DNA of 10,180 nt from Alphaproteobacteria bacterium (GCA_003693905.1 RFLL01000413.1:1-10180), one strand, 5' to 3'. Positions 1 through 7,047 are shown, counted from the first letter of the stretch. Translations and numbers: made by a program. The notes: generated by a model from the sequence alone, not told the origin.

Positions 1-443
1 CCCTCCACGAGAACATCAGCCACTACACCCATTCGGGCTCGAAGCCGTGCAAGCAGGCGGCGGCCGGTGAAATCCCGATCGGTATCTCGTTTGCGTTCCG
101 CGGCGCCAAGTCCAAGGCCAAGGGCGCCCCGATCGAGATCATCATCCCGTCGGAAGGCGTCGGCTGGGATATGGAGGCGACCGCGATCGTGCGCGGCACC
201 GACAATCTGGAAGCGGCCAAGCGGCTGGTCGACTGGTCGATCACCGAGAAGGCCAACCGTCTCTACAACGAGGGCTATGCCGTCGTTGCCATCCCGGGTA
301 TCGCCAAGCCGGTGAAGTATTTCCCGGAAGGCATCGTCGAGGCGATGATCGACAACGACTTCGAATGGGCCGCGCGCAATCGCAAGCGGATCCTGGAGGA
401 GTGGCAGAAGCGCTACGGCATGAAGTCGGAACCGAAGGGCTGA
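1..443 (+). CDS. AEP ABC transporter periplasmic binding protein, 3' part (PhnS2-like)
   Basis: This is the C-terminal 146 residues of a periplasmic solute-binding protein; the 5' part lies outside the window and the first full codon is at position 3. The reading frame is open from the edge to TGA at 441-443. Readable stretches include GEIPIGISFAFRGAK, IIIPSEGVGWDMEATAIVRG and a tail ending EEWQKRYGMKSEPKG. These resemble the iron(III)/phosphonate-type (Fbp-like) binding proteins annotated as putative 2-aminoethylphosphonate-binding protein (PhnS2). The protein would capture substrate in the periplasm and hand it to the fused permease encoded at 1834-3906. Substrate assignment rests on context: the ATPase, the fused permease and phnW/phnX are all close by. 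No signal peptide can be assessed because the N-terminus is missing. A binding protein for another anion or organophosphonate cannot be excluded from this fragment alone. Confidence 0.85.
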   Translation, partial: LHENISHYTHSGSKPCKQAAAGEIPIGISFAFRGAKSKAKGAPIEIIIPSEGVGWDMEATAIVRGTDNLEAAKRLVDWSITEKANRLYNEGYAVVAIPGIAKPVKYFPEGIVEAMIDNDFEWAARNRKRILEEWQKRYGMKSEPKG

Positions 444-479
444 GCCCGCGCGGGTTCCGTCCCGATTGTGCGGACCGGT

Positions 480-500
480 CGCCGCCCCGTCCGGGCGGCG
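480..500 (+). terminator. GC-rich hairpin, possible attenuator
   Basis: The arms CGCCGCCC (480-487) and GGGCGGCG (493-500) are perfectly complementary over 8 base pairs around a five-base loop. The hairpin starts 37 bases after the binding-protein stop codon. No T-tract follows, so it is not a classic intrinsic terminator. It could be a partial terminator or an mRNA-stabilising 3' structure for the binding-protein message. Confidence 0.45.
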
Positions 501-510
501 GCCGGCACCC

Positions 511-527
511 GCCCGGGGTCACCGGGC
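511..527 (+). terminator. Second GC-rich hairpin, same gap
   Basis: The arms GCCCGG (511-516) and CCGGGC (522-527) pair perfectly around the loop GGTCA. It lies ten bases after the preceding hairpin. Like it, it lacks a following U-run. The two together may act as a differential-expression element between binding protein and transporter core genes; chance pairing in GC-rich DNA is the alternative. Confidence 0.35.
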
Positions 528-602
528 CCTGGAATACGGTTCTTCGCTCATGAGTCCGCCTTTCATGCACGCTCGCCGGCCTGCAAGCACAGGTCCGACC
601 GG

Positions 603-630
603 TAGTGACGGACGGATAGTGACAGATGGA
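603..630. repeat. 14-base imperfect tandem repeat
   Basis: Two adjacent copies, TAGTGACGGACGGA (603-616) and TAGTGACAGATGGA (617-630), match at 12 of 14 positions. They lie 84-111 bases upstream of the preferred ATPase start. On the minus strand each reads with a GTCAC core, loosely recalling the TGTCA half-sites of Pho boxes, but the period is 14 rather than 11 bases. It could be a regulator site or a chance duplication. Confidence 0.5.
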
Positions 631-702
631 TGAAGGGCGAGTGTGAGATCTTTCGCAATGGTTGATCAGCCATGCCGTTGACGCAAAATACCGCTGTTTC
701 GC

Positions 703-707
703 AGGAA
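703..707 (+). promoter_or_regulatory. Ribosome binding site deciding the ATPase start
   Basis: AGGAA at 703-707 is followed by six bases and then ATG at 714. The in-frame upstream ATG at 672 has no comparable Shine-Dalgarno sequence, so 714 is preferred. The purine core and the CGCGCG spacer closely resemble those in front of phnW. Confidence 0.6.
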
Positions 708-713
708 CGCGCG

Positions 714-1841
714 ATGCCCTCGGGCAACGGGCGCGAAAGTCCCGATACCGGAACCCGGCCACCGGTCTTTCTGCGCATCGAAAACCTGGTCAAGAAGTTC
801 GGCGCCTTCACGGCGTTGAACAACATCGACCTCGAAGTCTTCGAGGGCGAATTCGTGTGTTTTCTCGGCCCCTCGGGATGCGGCAAGACGACGCTGTTGC
901 GGGCGATCGCCGGGCTCGACATCCAGACCAGCGGCCGAATCGAGCAGGCGGGACGCGATATTTCCGTCCTGCCGCCGACTCAGCGCGACTTCGGGATCGT
1001 TTTCCAGTCCTATGCCCTGTTTCCCAATCTGACCGTGCACAAGAATATCGCCTACGGTCTGGAAAACCGAAAAATGCGCCGGGCCGAGATCAACCAGCGC
1101 GTCGAGGAACTGCTCGACCTGGTCGGGTTGGCCGATCAGGGCGACAAGTACCCGGCCCAGCTTTCCGGCGGTCAGCAGCAGCGGGTTGCGCTGGCCCGGG
1201 CCATCGCGACGTCGCCGGGACTGTTGCTGCTCGACGAGCCGCTGTCGGCACTCGATGCCAAGGTCCGGGGGCATCTGCGCCATGAAATCAAGGCCCTGCA
1301 ACGGCGCCTCGGCGTGACGACGATCATGGTTACGCACGATCAGGAAGAGGCGTTGACGATGGCCGATCGCATCGTGGTCATGAACCACGGCGTCATCGAA
1401 CAGATCGGATCCCCGATCGAGGTCTACCGGGCCCCGGCGACCGTTTTTGTCGCCGATTTTATCGGCACCATGAATTTCGTTCCGGGCCGGGTGGCCGGTC
1501 CCGAACAGGTTCGGATCGGGGACATTGTCCTGTCCTGCGATTTCGAGGGTCTGAGCCCGGAAACACCGGTCACGGTTGCGATCCGGCCCGAAGATATCAT
1601 CGTCGAGGAAGCCCGGCTCTACGAAGGCAACGTGTTCCAGGTTCGCATCAGCGCGCTGGAATTCCTCGGTTCGTTCTTCCGCGCCGATCTGGCCAACGAT
1701 CATCTGGGTGAGGCACGACTGCGGGCCGACATCTCGATCAATCAGGTTCGCAGCCTCGGGCTGAGCGAGGGGCAGGACATCCATGTGCGCCTGCCGCGCG
1801 ACCGCATCCGCATTTACGCCGGGGCCGCCACCCATGGTTAG
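714..1841 (+). CDS. AEP ABC transporter ATP-binding protein (PhnT2-like)
   Basis: The 375-residue ATPase energises import through the fused permease at the inner membrane. Numbering from ATG 714, Walker A is GPSGCGKTT (52-60), the Q-loop glutamine is Q98 in GIVFQSYALFP, the signature is LSGGQQQRVALARA (150-163), Walker B is LLLLDEP (170-176) and the switch histidine is H208 in MVTHDQEEA. The C-terminal third (about 285-370) looks like a TOBE domain, as in FbpC, PotA and PhnT importers. The start at 714 is chosen for its good ribosome binding site; ATG 672 in the same frame would add 14 residues not resembling the domain. The stop TAG overlaps the permease start by 8 bases, implying translational coupling. 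The sequence resembles the putative AEP transporter ATPases (PhnT2). The ATPase alone would not separate phosphonate from iron or polyamine importers; the neighbourhood does. Confidence 0.88.
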   Translation: MPSGNGRESPDTGTRPPVFLRIENLVKKFGAFTALNNIDLEVFEGEFVCFLGPSGCGKTTLLRAIAGLDIQTSGRIEQAGRDISVLPPTQRDFGIVFQSYALFPNLTVHKNIAYGLENRKMRRAEINQRVEELLDLVGLADQGDKYPAQLSGGQQQRVALARAIATSPGLLLLDEPLSALDAKVRGHLRHEIKALQRRLGVTTIMVTHDQEEALTMADRIVVMNHGVIEQIGSPIEVYRAPATVFVADFIGTMNFVPGRVAGPEQVRIGDIVLSCDFEGLSPETPVTVAIRPEDIIVEEARLYEGNVFQVRISALEFLGSFFRADLANDHLGEARLRADISINQVRSLGLSEGQDIHVRLPRDRIRIYAGAATHG

Positions 1842-3906
1842 CATCGCCCAGGTCCGGCGTCCCGCCGCCCGTATCCGGCCGAAGCTCAACCGCGACGACT
1901 GGCTGATGCGCGCCTTCATGGTTGCGATCGCGCTTTATCTCATAGTGGCGCTGGCGCTGCCGCTTTACGCGATGCTGAGCAAGTCGTTCGAGATCTATTC
2001 CTTCCGCCTCGATACCATCGAATTTCAGGTTGACGAAGGGCAGGGATGGGGGCCGCCGATCAATGCGCTGGAACGGGGTGAGGAGCTTGGCATCGTCCGT
2101 CGCGACGATCTAGTGACGACCGCCGACGGGCGCATGCAGGCGACGGAATTCTTCCCCGATTTCAGCTTTCTGGCGCCGACGCGCTATCGCATTCGCAATA
2201 CCGAGCCGAACACCGGCGGGTACATGGTGCGCGGCCAGCAGTTTACCGACACCGAGTGGCGGGAATTTTCCAGCAACGATTTTCGCCGCGTCACGCTGCG
2301 CCCGTCGCAGACCAAGGGAATCGGCAACTATCTGGTCTATTTCTCGACGCCGGCGCTGTTTTCGTCGATTGAACACAGCCTGACGATCTCCATCATCAGC
2401 ACCATCATCACCGTGTCGCTGGCGTTCGTGTTCGCCTATGCGCTGACGCGAAGCTGCATGCCGTTCAAGGGTCTGTTCAAGACCGCGGCGTTGGTGCCGA
2501 TTCTGGTGCCGTCACTGCTGCCGGGCATTGCGCTGGTCTACCTGTTCGGCAGTCAGAGCATCGTGGTCAAGGTGCTGGAGGCTCTGTTCGGTGCCGACAG
2601 CGTGGCGTGGGTCTGGCAGGCGCTGGACAATGGCACCTACGGCCCGACGGAAATCTACGGTCCGATCGGCATCGTGATCGCCTCGGTGTTCTTCACCTTT
2701 CCCCATGCGCTGCTGATCATCATTACGGCGCTGTCGATCGCCGATGCGCGCCTCTACGAAGCGGCGATCGCCCTGCGGGCGCCGAAGTGGCGCATCTTCT
2801 GGACCGTCACCCTGCCCGGCGCACGTTATGGCCTGATCTCCGCCGCCTTCGTCGTGTTCAATCTGGTGATCACCGACTTCGGCGCGCCCAAGGTGATCGG
2901 CGGGCAGTACAACGTGCTCGCGGTCGACATCTACAAGCAGGTCATCGGTCAGCAGAATTTCCAGATGGGCGCGGTGGTCAGCGTGGTGCTGCTGATTCCG
3001 GCGCTGGTCGCCTTTACCGTCGATCGCCTGGTTCAGAAACGGCAGGTGGCACTTCTGTCGGCGCGCGCCGTGCCCTACCAGCCGCGGCCGATGCGGCGTT
3101 TCGACCTTCTCATGATGGGCTACACCGGCATCGTGTCGCTGTTCATCCTGGGCATTCTGGCGGTGTGCCAGTTTGCGGCCCTGATCAAGTTCTGGCCCTA
3201 TGACCTGTCGTTCAGCCTCAACAATTACAATTTCGACGTCATGGACGGCGGCGGCTGGGATTCCTACGGCAACTCGATCCGCATGGCGCTTTATACCGCG
3301 GTGATCGGGACCTCGGTGGTGTTCTTTGGCGCCTATCTGGTGGAAAAGGGGCGGGGCTTTGCCGCCGGGCGCACCGCGTTCCAGTTTCTGGCCATGATGC
3401 CGATGGCGATTCCCGGGATGGTGCTCGGCCTGTCTTACATCTTTTTCTTCAACGACCCCGCCAATCCGCTCAATTTCATCTACGGGACCATGGCGATCCT
3501 GGTGATCTGCACGGTCACCCACTTCTACACCGTGTCCCATCTGACGGCGGTGACCGCGCTCAAGCAGATGGATGCGGAGTTCGAGCTGGTATCGCAGTCG
3601 CTCAAGCAGCCATTCACCAAGATCTTCGCCCGGGTCACCATACCGGTGTGCATGCCGGCGATTCTGGATATCTCGATCTATCTGTTCGTCAATGCCATGA
3701 CCACCGTCTCGGCAGTAGTGTTCCTGTACAGTCCCGATACCACCCTGGCCTCGGTGGCGGTGCTGAACATGGACGATGCCGGCGATGTCGCGCCGGCGGC
3801 GGCGATGGGCATGATGATCTTCTATACCAACGCCCTGATGCGGGGGCTGCATGCGCTCGGCACCCGGGGCTTGATGGCCCGTACCCAGGCGTGGCGCACG
3901 CGCTGA
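1834..3906 (+). CDS. Fused two-domain AEP ABC transporter permease (PhnU2-like)
   Basis: The 690-residue inner-membrane protein carries both transmembrane halves of the importer in one chain, in the manner of FbpB and the putative AEP permease PhnU2, rather than as separate PhnU and PhnV. The first membrane segment is about 26-48. Two EAA loops that dock the ATPase are visible: one at about 309-328 (EAAIALRAPKWRIFWTVTLP) and a degenerate one at about 582-604 (ELVSQSLKQPFTKIFARVTIP). Several hydrophobic segments surround each loop, and a linker of about 400-425 separates the halves. Residues about 52-172 form a long, polar, presumably periplasmic insertion between the first and second membrane segments. 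ATG 1834 is chosen because it overlaps the ATPase stop; an upstream in-frame start (1783) would only add ATPase-overlapping sequence. No separate ribosome binding site is obvious, consistent with coupled translation. Substrate is inferred from phnW/phnX nearby. Confidence 0.87.
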   Translation: MVSIAQVRRPAARIRPKLNRDDWLMRAFMVAIALYLIVALALPLYAMLSKSFEIYSFRLDTIEFQVDEGQGWGPPINALERGEELGIVRRDDLVTTADGRMQATEFFPDFSFLAPTRYRIRNTEPNTGGYMVRGQQFTDTEWREFSSNDFRRVTLRPSQTKGIGNYLVYFSTPALFSSIEHSLTISIISTIITVSLAFVFAYALTRSCMPFKGLFKTAALVPILVPSLLPGIALVYLFGSQSIVVKVLEALFGADSVAWVWQALDNGTYGPTEIYGPIGIVIASVFFTFPHALLIIITALSIADARLYEAAIALRAPKWRIFWTVTLPGARYGLISAAFVVFNLVITDFGAPKVIGGQYNVLAVDIYKQVIGQQNFQMGAVVSVVLLIPALVAFTVDRLVQKRQVALLSARAVPYQPRPMRRFDLLMMGYTGIVSLFILGILAVCQFAALIKFWPYDLSFSLNNYNFDVMDGGGWDSYGNSIRMALYTAVIGTSVVFFGAYLVEKGRGFAAGRTAFQFLAMMPMAIPGMVLGLSYIFFFNDPANPLNFIYGTMAILVICTVTHFYTVSHLTAVTALKQMDAEFELVSQSLKQPFTKIFARVTIPVCMPAILDISIYLFVNAMTTVSAVVFLYSPDTTLASVAVLNMDDAGDVAPAAAMGMMIFYTNALMRGLHALGTRGLMARTQAWRTR

Positions 3907-3907
3907 G

Positions 3908-3928
3908 CCGCAGCAGCGCAACCTGCGG
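3908..3928. terminator. Weak hairpin between convergent permease and lysR
   Basis: CCGCAG (3908-3913) pairs with CTGCGG (3923-3928) around a nine-base loop in the 43-base gap between the permease stop and the lysR stop. It lies where a bidirectional terminator would be expected, but the stem is short and no T-run flanks it on either strand. Confidence 0.25.
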
Positions 3929-3949
3929 GGCAACCGCCGGCATCGGTCC

Positions 3950-4831
3950 CTAAAGGGCGGGCGCGATCTGCGCCAGAACGGTGAAGAAGGCGCGTACCGC
4001 GCGCAGGGCGCGGCGTTCGTTCAGACACGCCGCCACCTCCACCGCCTTGAGGTCGATATCGCGCACGCGCAGGCGGTGAAGGCGGGTGTCATGACCGAAT
4101 TCGCTTTCGAACACGATCCCGATTCCCAGGCCGGCGGCCACGGCTTCGCGCACGCCTTCGCGGCTGCCGATCTCCAGAATCTGCGCCGGGTGGATCGCGG
4201 CTTCTGCGGCTGCGCGCTCGAAGATCGCCCGGGTGCGCGAGCCGACTTCGCGCAGCACCACCTTTTGTCCCGCCAGCTCGGCGAAGCGGATGCTGCGCCG
4301 GGTCACCCACGGGTGTCCGCGCTCGACGAAGGCGATCAGCCGGTCGCGTCGAAACGGCACCGCGTGCAGGCGCGGGTCGGGTTCAAGGTCGGCCAGCACC
4401 GCCACATCGCACCGTCGTCGCAGCAGGTCGTCGAGCACCCGCTCGGAATTGCCGAAAGTCAGCGACAGGTGCACGCCGGGATAGCGCCGGTTGTAGGCGG
4501 CCAGGATCGGAATCACGTGGTAGGGCGCATCGGCGCCGACCCGCAACTGCCCGCTCGTCAGTTCGCGCGCCGAAATCAGGACCTGCTCGGCCGCGGCTTC
4601 CTGTGCGAACAGGCGCCGGGTGACGTCGAACAGGGCCCGACCGATCCCGGTCAGCTCGATGCCGCGCCCGCGGCGCTCAAACAGCTTCACCCCGTAGCGC
4701 TCTTCCAGGGCCCGGACCTGGCCCGACAGGGTCGGCTGACTGACGTTGAGCACCCCGGCGGCGCGGCTGAAGCCGCCCTCAGCGGCAACCGCATGGAAGG
4801 CGCGCAGATGCGCATGATTTATAGATGTCAT
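3950..4831 (-). CDS. LysR-family regulator of AEP catabolism
   Basis: This 293-residue LysR-type regulator has an N-terminal winged helix-turn-helix (about 1-65) with readable motifs HLRAFHAVAAEGGFSRAAG and VSQPTLSGQVRALEERYG, followed by LFERRGRGIELTGIG. The effector-binding domain covers about residues 90-293. Its position, divergent from phnW-phnX-pbfA and convergent with the transporter genes, fits the LysR group described as associated with aminoethylphosphonate catabolism. It would sense AEP or a pathway intermediate and control the catabolic operon, and perhaps the transporter. The start codon is ATG at 4831, preceded by a weak GAGA ribosome site. The start codon sits inside a 17-base palindrome (4820-4836), which suggests autoregulation. 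The family assignment is firm; the regulon and the inducer are inferred. Confidence 0.88.
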   Translation of the reverse strand: MTSINHAHLRAFHAVAAEGGFSRAAGVLNVSQPTLSGQVRALEERYGVKLFERRGRGIELTGIGRALFDVTRRLFAQEAAAEQVLISARELTSGQLRVGADAPYHVIPILAAYNRRYPGVHLSLTFGNSERVLDDLLRRRCDVAVLADLEPDPRLHAVPFRRDRLIAFVERGHPWVTRRSIRFAELAGQKVVLREVGSRTRAIFERAAAEAAIHPAQILEIGSREGVREAVAAGLGIGIVFESEFGHDTRLHRLRVRDIDLKAVEVAACLNERRALRAVRAFFTVLAQIAPAL

Positions 4832-4836
4832 CTATA
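4820..4836. promoter_or_regulatory. Palindromic candidate LysR operator over the lysR start
   Basis: TATAGATG (4820-4827) and CATCTATA (4829-4836) are perfect inverted repeats around the single base 4828. Inside is T-N11-A (4822-4834), the classical LysR-type recognition pattern within a dyad. The lysR initiation codon occupies 4829-4831, so binding here would block lysR expression. The site lies about 110 bases upstream of the phnW start, where a LysR recognition site for divergent activation would be expected. The surrounding AT-richness contrasts with the GC-rich coding DNA. Confidence 0.65.
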
Positions 4837-4857
4837 TCTCATATAAGCATCATGGAT

Positions 4858-4886
4858 TTGTCTTATGCCTCAGGATGGTCGATAAG
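4858..4886 (+). promoter_or_regulatory. Candidate phnW operon promoter
   Basis: TTGTCT (4858-4863), a 17-base spacer and GATAAG (4881-4886) match the sigma70 -35 and -10 consensus at four of six positions each. Transcription would start near 4893, leaving a leader of about 54 bases before phnW. Both boxes coincide with the arms of the inverted repeat at 4858-4890. Predicted from sequence only. Confidence 0.4.
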
Positions 4887-4890
4887 ACAA
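4858..4890. repeat. 9-base inverted repeat overlapping the candidate phnW promoter
   Basis: TTGTCTTAT (4858-4866) and ATAAGACAA (4882-4890) are exact reverse complements separated by 15 bases. A further ATAAG occurs at 4843-4847, so three CTTAT/ATAAG elements lie about 20 bases apart across the intergenic region. They could be activation half-sites for the LysR protein or the operator of another regulator. Confidence 0.55.
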
Positions 4891-4931
4891 CCGTTGGCGC
4901 TTTCGGGCGCGGACATTGCCTCGAACTTCAA

Positions 4932-4938
4932 AAAGGAA
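4932..4938 (+). promoter_or_regulatory. Ribosome binding site deciding the phnW start
   Basis: AAAGGAA (4932-4938) is followed by eight bases and ATG at 4947. The in-frame upstream ATG at 4875 falls inside the promoter region and lacks such a site, so 4947 is the likely start. Confidence 0.7.
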
Positions 4939-4946
4939 CACGCGCG

Positions 4947-6149
4947 ATGGCTTCGCCCCCTGCTGCGCCGCCTGCGGCCGATGCGGTTGCCGCAGGTGGC
5001 TCCCGCAACGTCGCTCCGGCCGCGTCGCCGACCGGCGATCCATGGCTGTTGACACCGGGACCGCTGACCACGTCGCTGCCGGTCAAGCAGGCGATGCTGC
5101 ATGACTACGGCTCGCGCGATACCCGTTTCATCGATATCAATCGACGTCTGCGCGAACGTCTGCTGACCATCGCCGGCGGTGGCAACAGCCACGTCTGCGT
5201 GCCGTTGCAGGGCAGCGGCACTTTTGTCGTCGAGGCGATGGTGGGCACGTTCGTGCCGGCCGATGGCAAGCTGCTGATCCTGGTCAACGGGGCCTATGGC
5301 CGGCGCATGGCCCGCATGTGCGAATATTTCGGCCTCCGTTACGGCGTCGAAGAGGTGCCAGAAGACGCGCCGGTCGATCCGCAGACGTTGGAGCGCGTGC
5401 TGGCCGGCGACCCTGAGATCAGTCACGTTGCCGTGGTCCATTGCGAAACCACGTCGGGGATCCTCAATCCGGTCGAGGCGGTGGCCGAGGTCACGGCGCG
5501 TCACGGCCGGGGCCTACTGATCGATGCGATGAGTGCGTTCGGCGCCATTGCTCTCGACGCCCGGCGCACGCCGTACGATGCCCTGGTCGCTTCGTCCAAC
5601 AAGTGTCTGGAAGGCTCGCCCGGCATGGGCTTCTGCATCGCTCGCAAGGCGGCGCTCAAGCAATGCGAGGGCAATTCGCCGTCGCTGTCGCTCGATCTTT
5701 ACGATCAATGGCGCTCGATGGAAGCCAACGGACAGTGGCGGTTTACGCCACCGACCCACTGCATCCTCGCCCTCGACCGAGCGCTTGATGAATTCGAAGC
5801 CGAAGGCGGGGTTGCCGGGCGCGGTGGGCGCTATCGGGAAAACTGCCGCATCCTGGTGGAGGGGATGCGCGCGCTGGGGTTTCAGACGCTGCTGCCGGAC
5901 GAGTTGCAGGCGCCGATCATCGTTACCTTCCACATGCCGGGGGACCCCAATTTCGTATTCGAAACCTTCTACGACCGCCTGCGCCGCCGCGGCTACGTGA
6001 TCTATCCGGGCAAGCTGACGGTCGCCGATTCGTTCCGCATCGGCTGCATCGGGCGGCTTGGTGCGGCCGAGATGCGCGGTGCGCTCGATGCCATTGCCGC
6101 AGTTCTGCGCGAGATGAACGTCCGCGACTGCGCGCCGCGAGCCGGTTGA
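4947..6149 (+). CDS. phnW: 2-aminoethylphosphonate:pyruvate transaminase
   Basis: PhnW transfers the amino group of AEP to pyruvate, giving phosphonoacetaldehyde and L-alanine, in the cytoplasm. The 400-residue protein is a class-V fold-type-I PLP enzyme. Numbering from ATG 4947, the family opening WLLTPGPLTTS is at about 33-43, DYGSRD at 53-58 and the substrate-end motif LQGSGTFVVEAM at 88-98. The cofactor aspartate is D193 in LIDAMSAFGA, the Schiff-base lysine is K219 in ASSNKCLEGSPG, and the likely carboxylate/phosphonate-binding arginine is R364 in DSFRIGCIG. A low-complexity Ala/Pro/Gly extension of about 30 residues precedes the conserved domain, making the protein longer than the usual roughly 370 residues. 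It is the first gene of an operon with phnX and the PbfA-like gene and is divergent from lysR. Confidence 0.95.
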   Translation: MASPPAAPPAADAVAAGGSRNVAPAASPTGDPWLLTPGPLTTSLPVKQAMLHDYGSRDTRFIDINRRLRERLLTIAGGGNSHVCVPLQGSGTFVVEAMVGTFVPADGKLLILVNGAYGRRMARMCEYFGLRYGVEEVPEDAPVDPQTLERVLAGDPEISHVAVVHCETTSGILNPVEAVAEVTARHGRGLLIDAMSAFGAIALDARRTPYDALVASSNKCLEGSPGMGFCIARKAALKQCEGNSPSLSLDLYDQWRSMEANGQWRFTPPTHCILALDRALDEFEAEGGVAGRGGRYRENCRILVEGMRALGFQTLLPDELQAPIIVTFHMPGDPNFVFETFYDRLRRRGYVIYPGKLTVADSFRIGCIGRLGAAEMRGALDAIAAVLREMNVRDCAPRAG

Positions 6150-6198
6150 GGTCGCCGTCGCACGGATCACCCAATTTGCTGACATCAGGGAAACGACC

Positions 6199-7047
6199 AT
6201 GAGCATTCATTCCGATTACGTCTACCGCCGCAGCTATCGCGGCAGGATCAAGGCCGTCATCCTCGACTGGAGCGGCACCACAGCCGATGCCTATGTAGTC
6301 GCGCCGGCCGTGGTGTTCGTCGAGGTGTTCAAGAAACAGGGCGTGGACATCACCATGGCCGAGGCGCGCGGGCCGATGGGGCTGCGCAAGGACCTTCACA
6401 TCAAGGCACTGACCGAAGTGCCGGAGATCCGCGAGCGGTGGAAGGCCGTGCACGGCCGCTATCCCGATCAGAGCGACGTCGATCGCATGTTCGCGGATTT
6501 CGTGCCGTTGCAGCTCGAATGCCTGCGCCAGTACACCGACCTGCTGCCCGGCGTGGCCGAGGTGACGCAGGCGTTGCAGAAGCAGGGAATCAAGATCGGC
6601 AGCACCACCGGCTTCGTGCGCAGCATGGTCGACATCCTAGAAGAAGAGGCACGCAAGCAGGGGTACGTGCCCGACGCCTCGGTTGCCGGGGACGAGGTCA
6701 TCAATGGCGCGCGGCCGAAGCCGTTCATGGTCTATCGCAACCTCGACCTGCTCGACGTGCATCCGATTCAGTCGGTGGTCAAGGTCGACGATACGGTCTC
6801 GGGCGTCGGCGAGGCGCTGGAGGCGGGGTGCTGGGGTGTGGGTGTTGCGCGCTACAGCAACTACATGAACTTCGACTCGGTCGAGCAGGCCAACAGCGCG
6901 CCAGCGGAGGAAATCGAACGGCGTCTGTCCTACACCCGCGAGCTGCTGCGCAAGGCCGGGGCGCATTACGTCGTCGATTCGATCGTCGATCTGCCCGAGG
7001 TGATCGAAGACATCAACGCCCGTCTGGCACGCGGCGAAACGCCTTAA
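6199..7047 (+). CDS. phnX: Phosphonoacetaldehyde hydrolase (phosphonatase)
   Basis: PhnX hydrolyses the carbon-phosphorus bond of phosphonoacetaldehyde, yielding acetaldehyde and phosphate; it is a Mg-dependent HAD-superfamily enzyme. The 282-residue protein shows HAD motif I DWSGTTAD with nucleophile D23. The cap-domain lysine that forms the Schiff base is K64 in the ARGPMGLRK segment, with H67 following; both sit at the same distance from the nucleophile as in the characterised Bacillus cereus enzyme (D12, K53, H56). Motif II is GSTTG (134-138), with PKPFMVYR (173-180) and the acidic motif VKVDDT (194-199, D197/D198) further on. All key residues appear intact. AGGGAA (6187-6192) lies six bases before the ATG. 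The gene follows phnW after 49 bases and belongs to the same operon. Confidence 0.96.
   Translation: MSIHSDYVYRRSYRGRIKAVILDWSGTTADAYVVAPAVVFVEVFKKQGVDITMAEARGPMGLRKDLHIKALTEVPEIRERWKAVHGRYPDQSDVDRMFADFVPLQLECLRQYTDLLPGVAEVTQALQKQGIKIGSTTGFVRSMVDILEEEARKQGYVPDASVAGDEVINGARPKPFMVYRNLDLLDVHPIQSVVKVDDTVSGVGEALEAGCWGVGVARYSNYMNFDSVEQANSAPAEEIERRLSYTRELLRKAGAHYVVDSIVDLPEVIEDINARLARGETP

Larger units (their letters stand above)
444..702. other. Non-coding gap between binding protein and ATPase genes
   Basis: The gap of about 270 bases up to the ATPase start at 714 (270 bases, or 228 if the upstream ATG at 672 is used) has no convincing gene. Its first third is very GC-rich and holds a 10-base palindrome CCCGCGCGGG (445-454) and two compact hairpins (480-500 and 511-527). 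Its middle has the small palindrome CTCATGAG (547-554). Its last third has a 14-base imperfect tandem repeat (603-630). I see no strong sigma70 promoter. The arrangement fits an intercistronic region that lowers downstream expression relative to the binding protein, though a separate promoter for the ATPase-permease pair is possible. Confidence 0.6.

Noticed and set aside
365..553. Small plus-strand frame spanning the end of the binding-protein gene and the gap
   Set aside because: Half overlaps the real gene in another frame, the remainder encodes low-complexity Pro/Gly/Arg from the hairpin region, and there is no ribosome binding site.
603..630. Pho box
   Set aside because: The half-site cores are 14 bases apart rather than 11 and match the CTGTCAT consensus poorly.
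658..671. ATG at 658 as the start of the ATPase gene
   Set aside because: It is out of frame with the ATPase; 672 is in frame but lacks a good ribosome site, unlike 714.
666..1919. 417-codon minus-strand frame opposite the ATPase
   Set aside because: It is a shadow of the ATPase gene, whose Walker A, signature and Walker B motifs are clear on the plus strand.
2512..3933. 473-codon open frame on the minus strand opposite the permease
   Set aside because: Its product is rich in His, Arg, Gln and Gly with no domain, typical of antisense frames in GC-rich DNA; the plus strand encodes an obvious permease.
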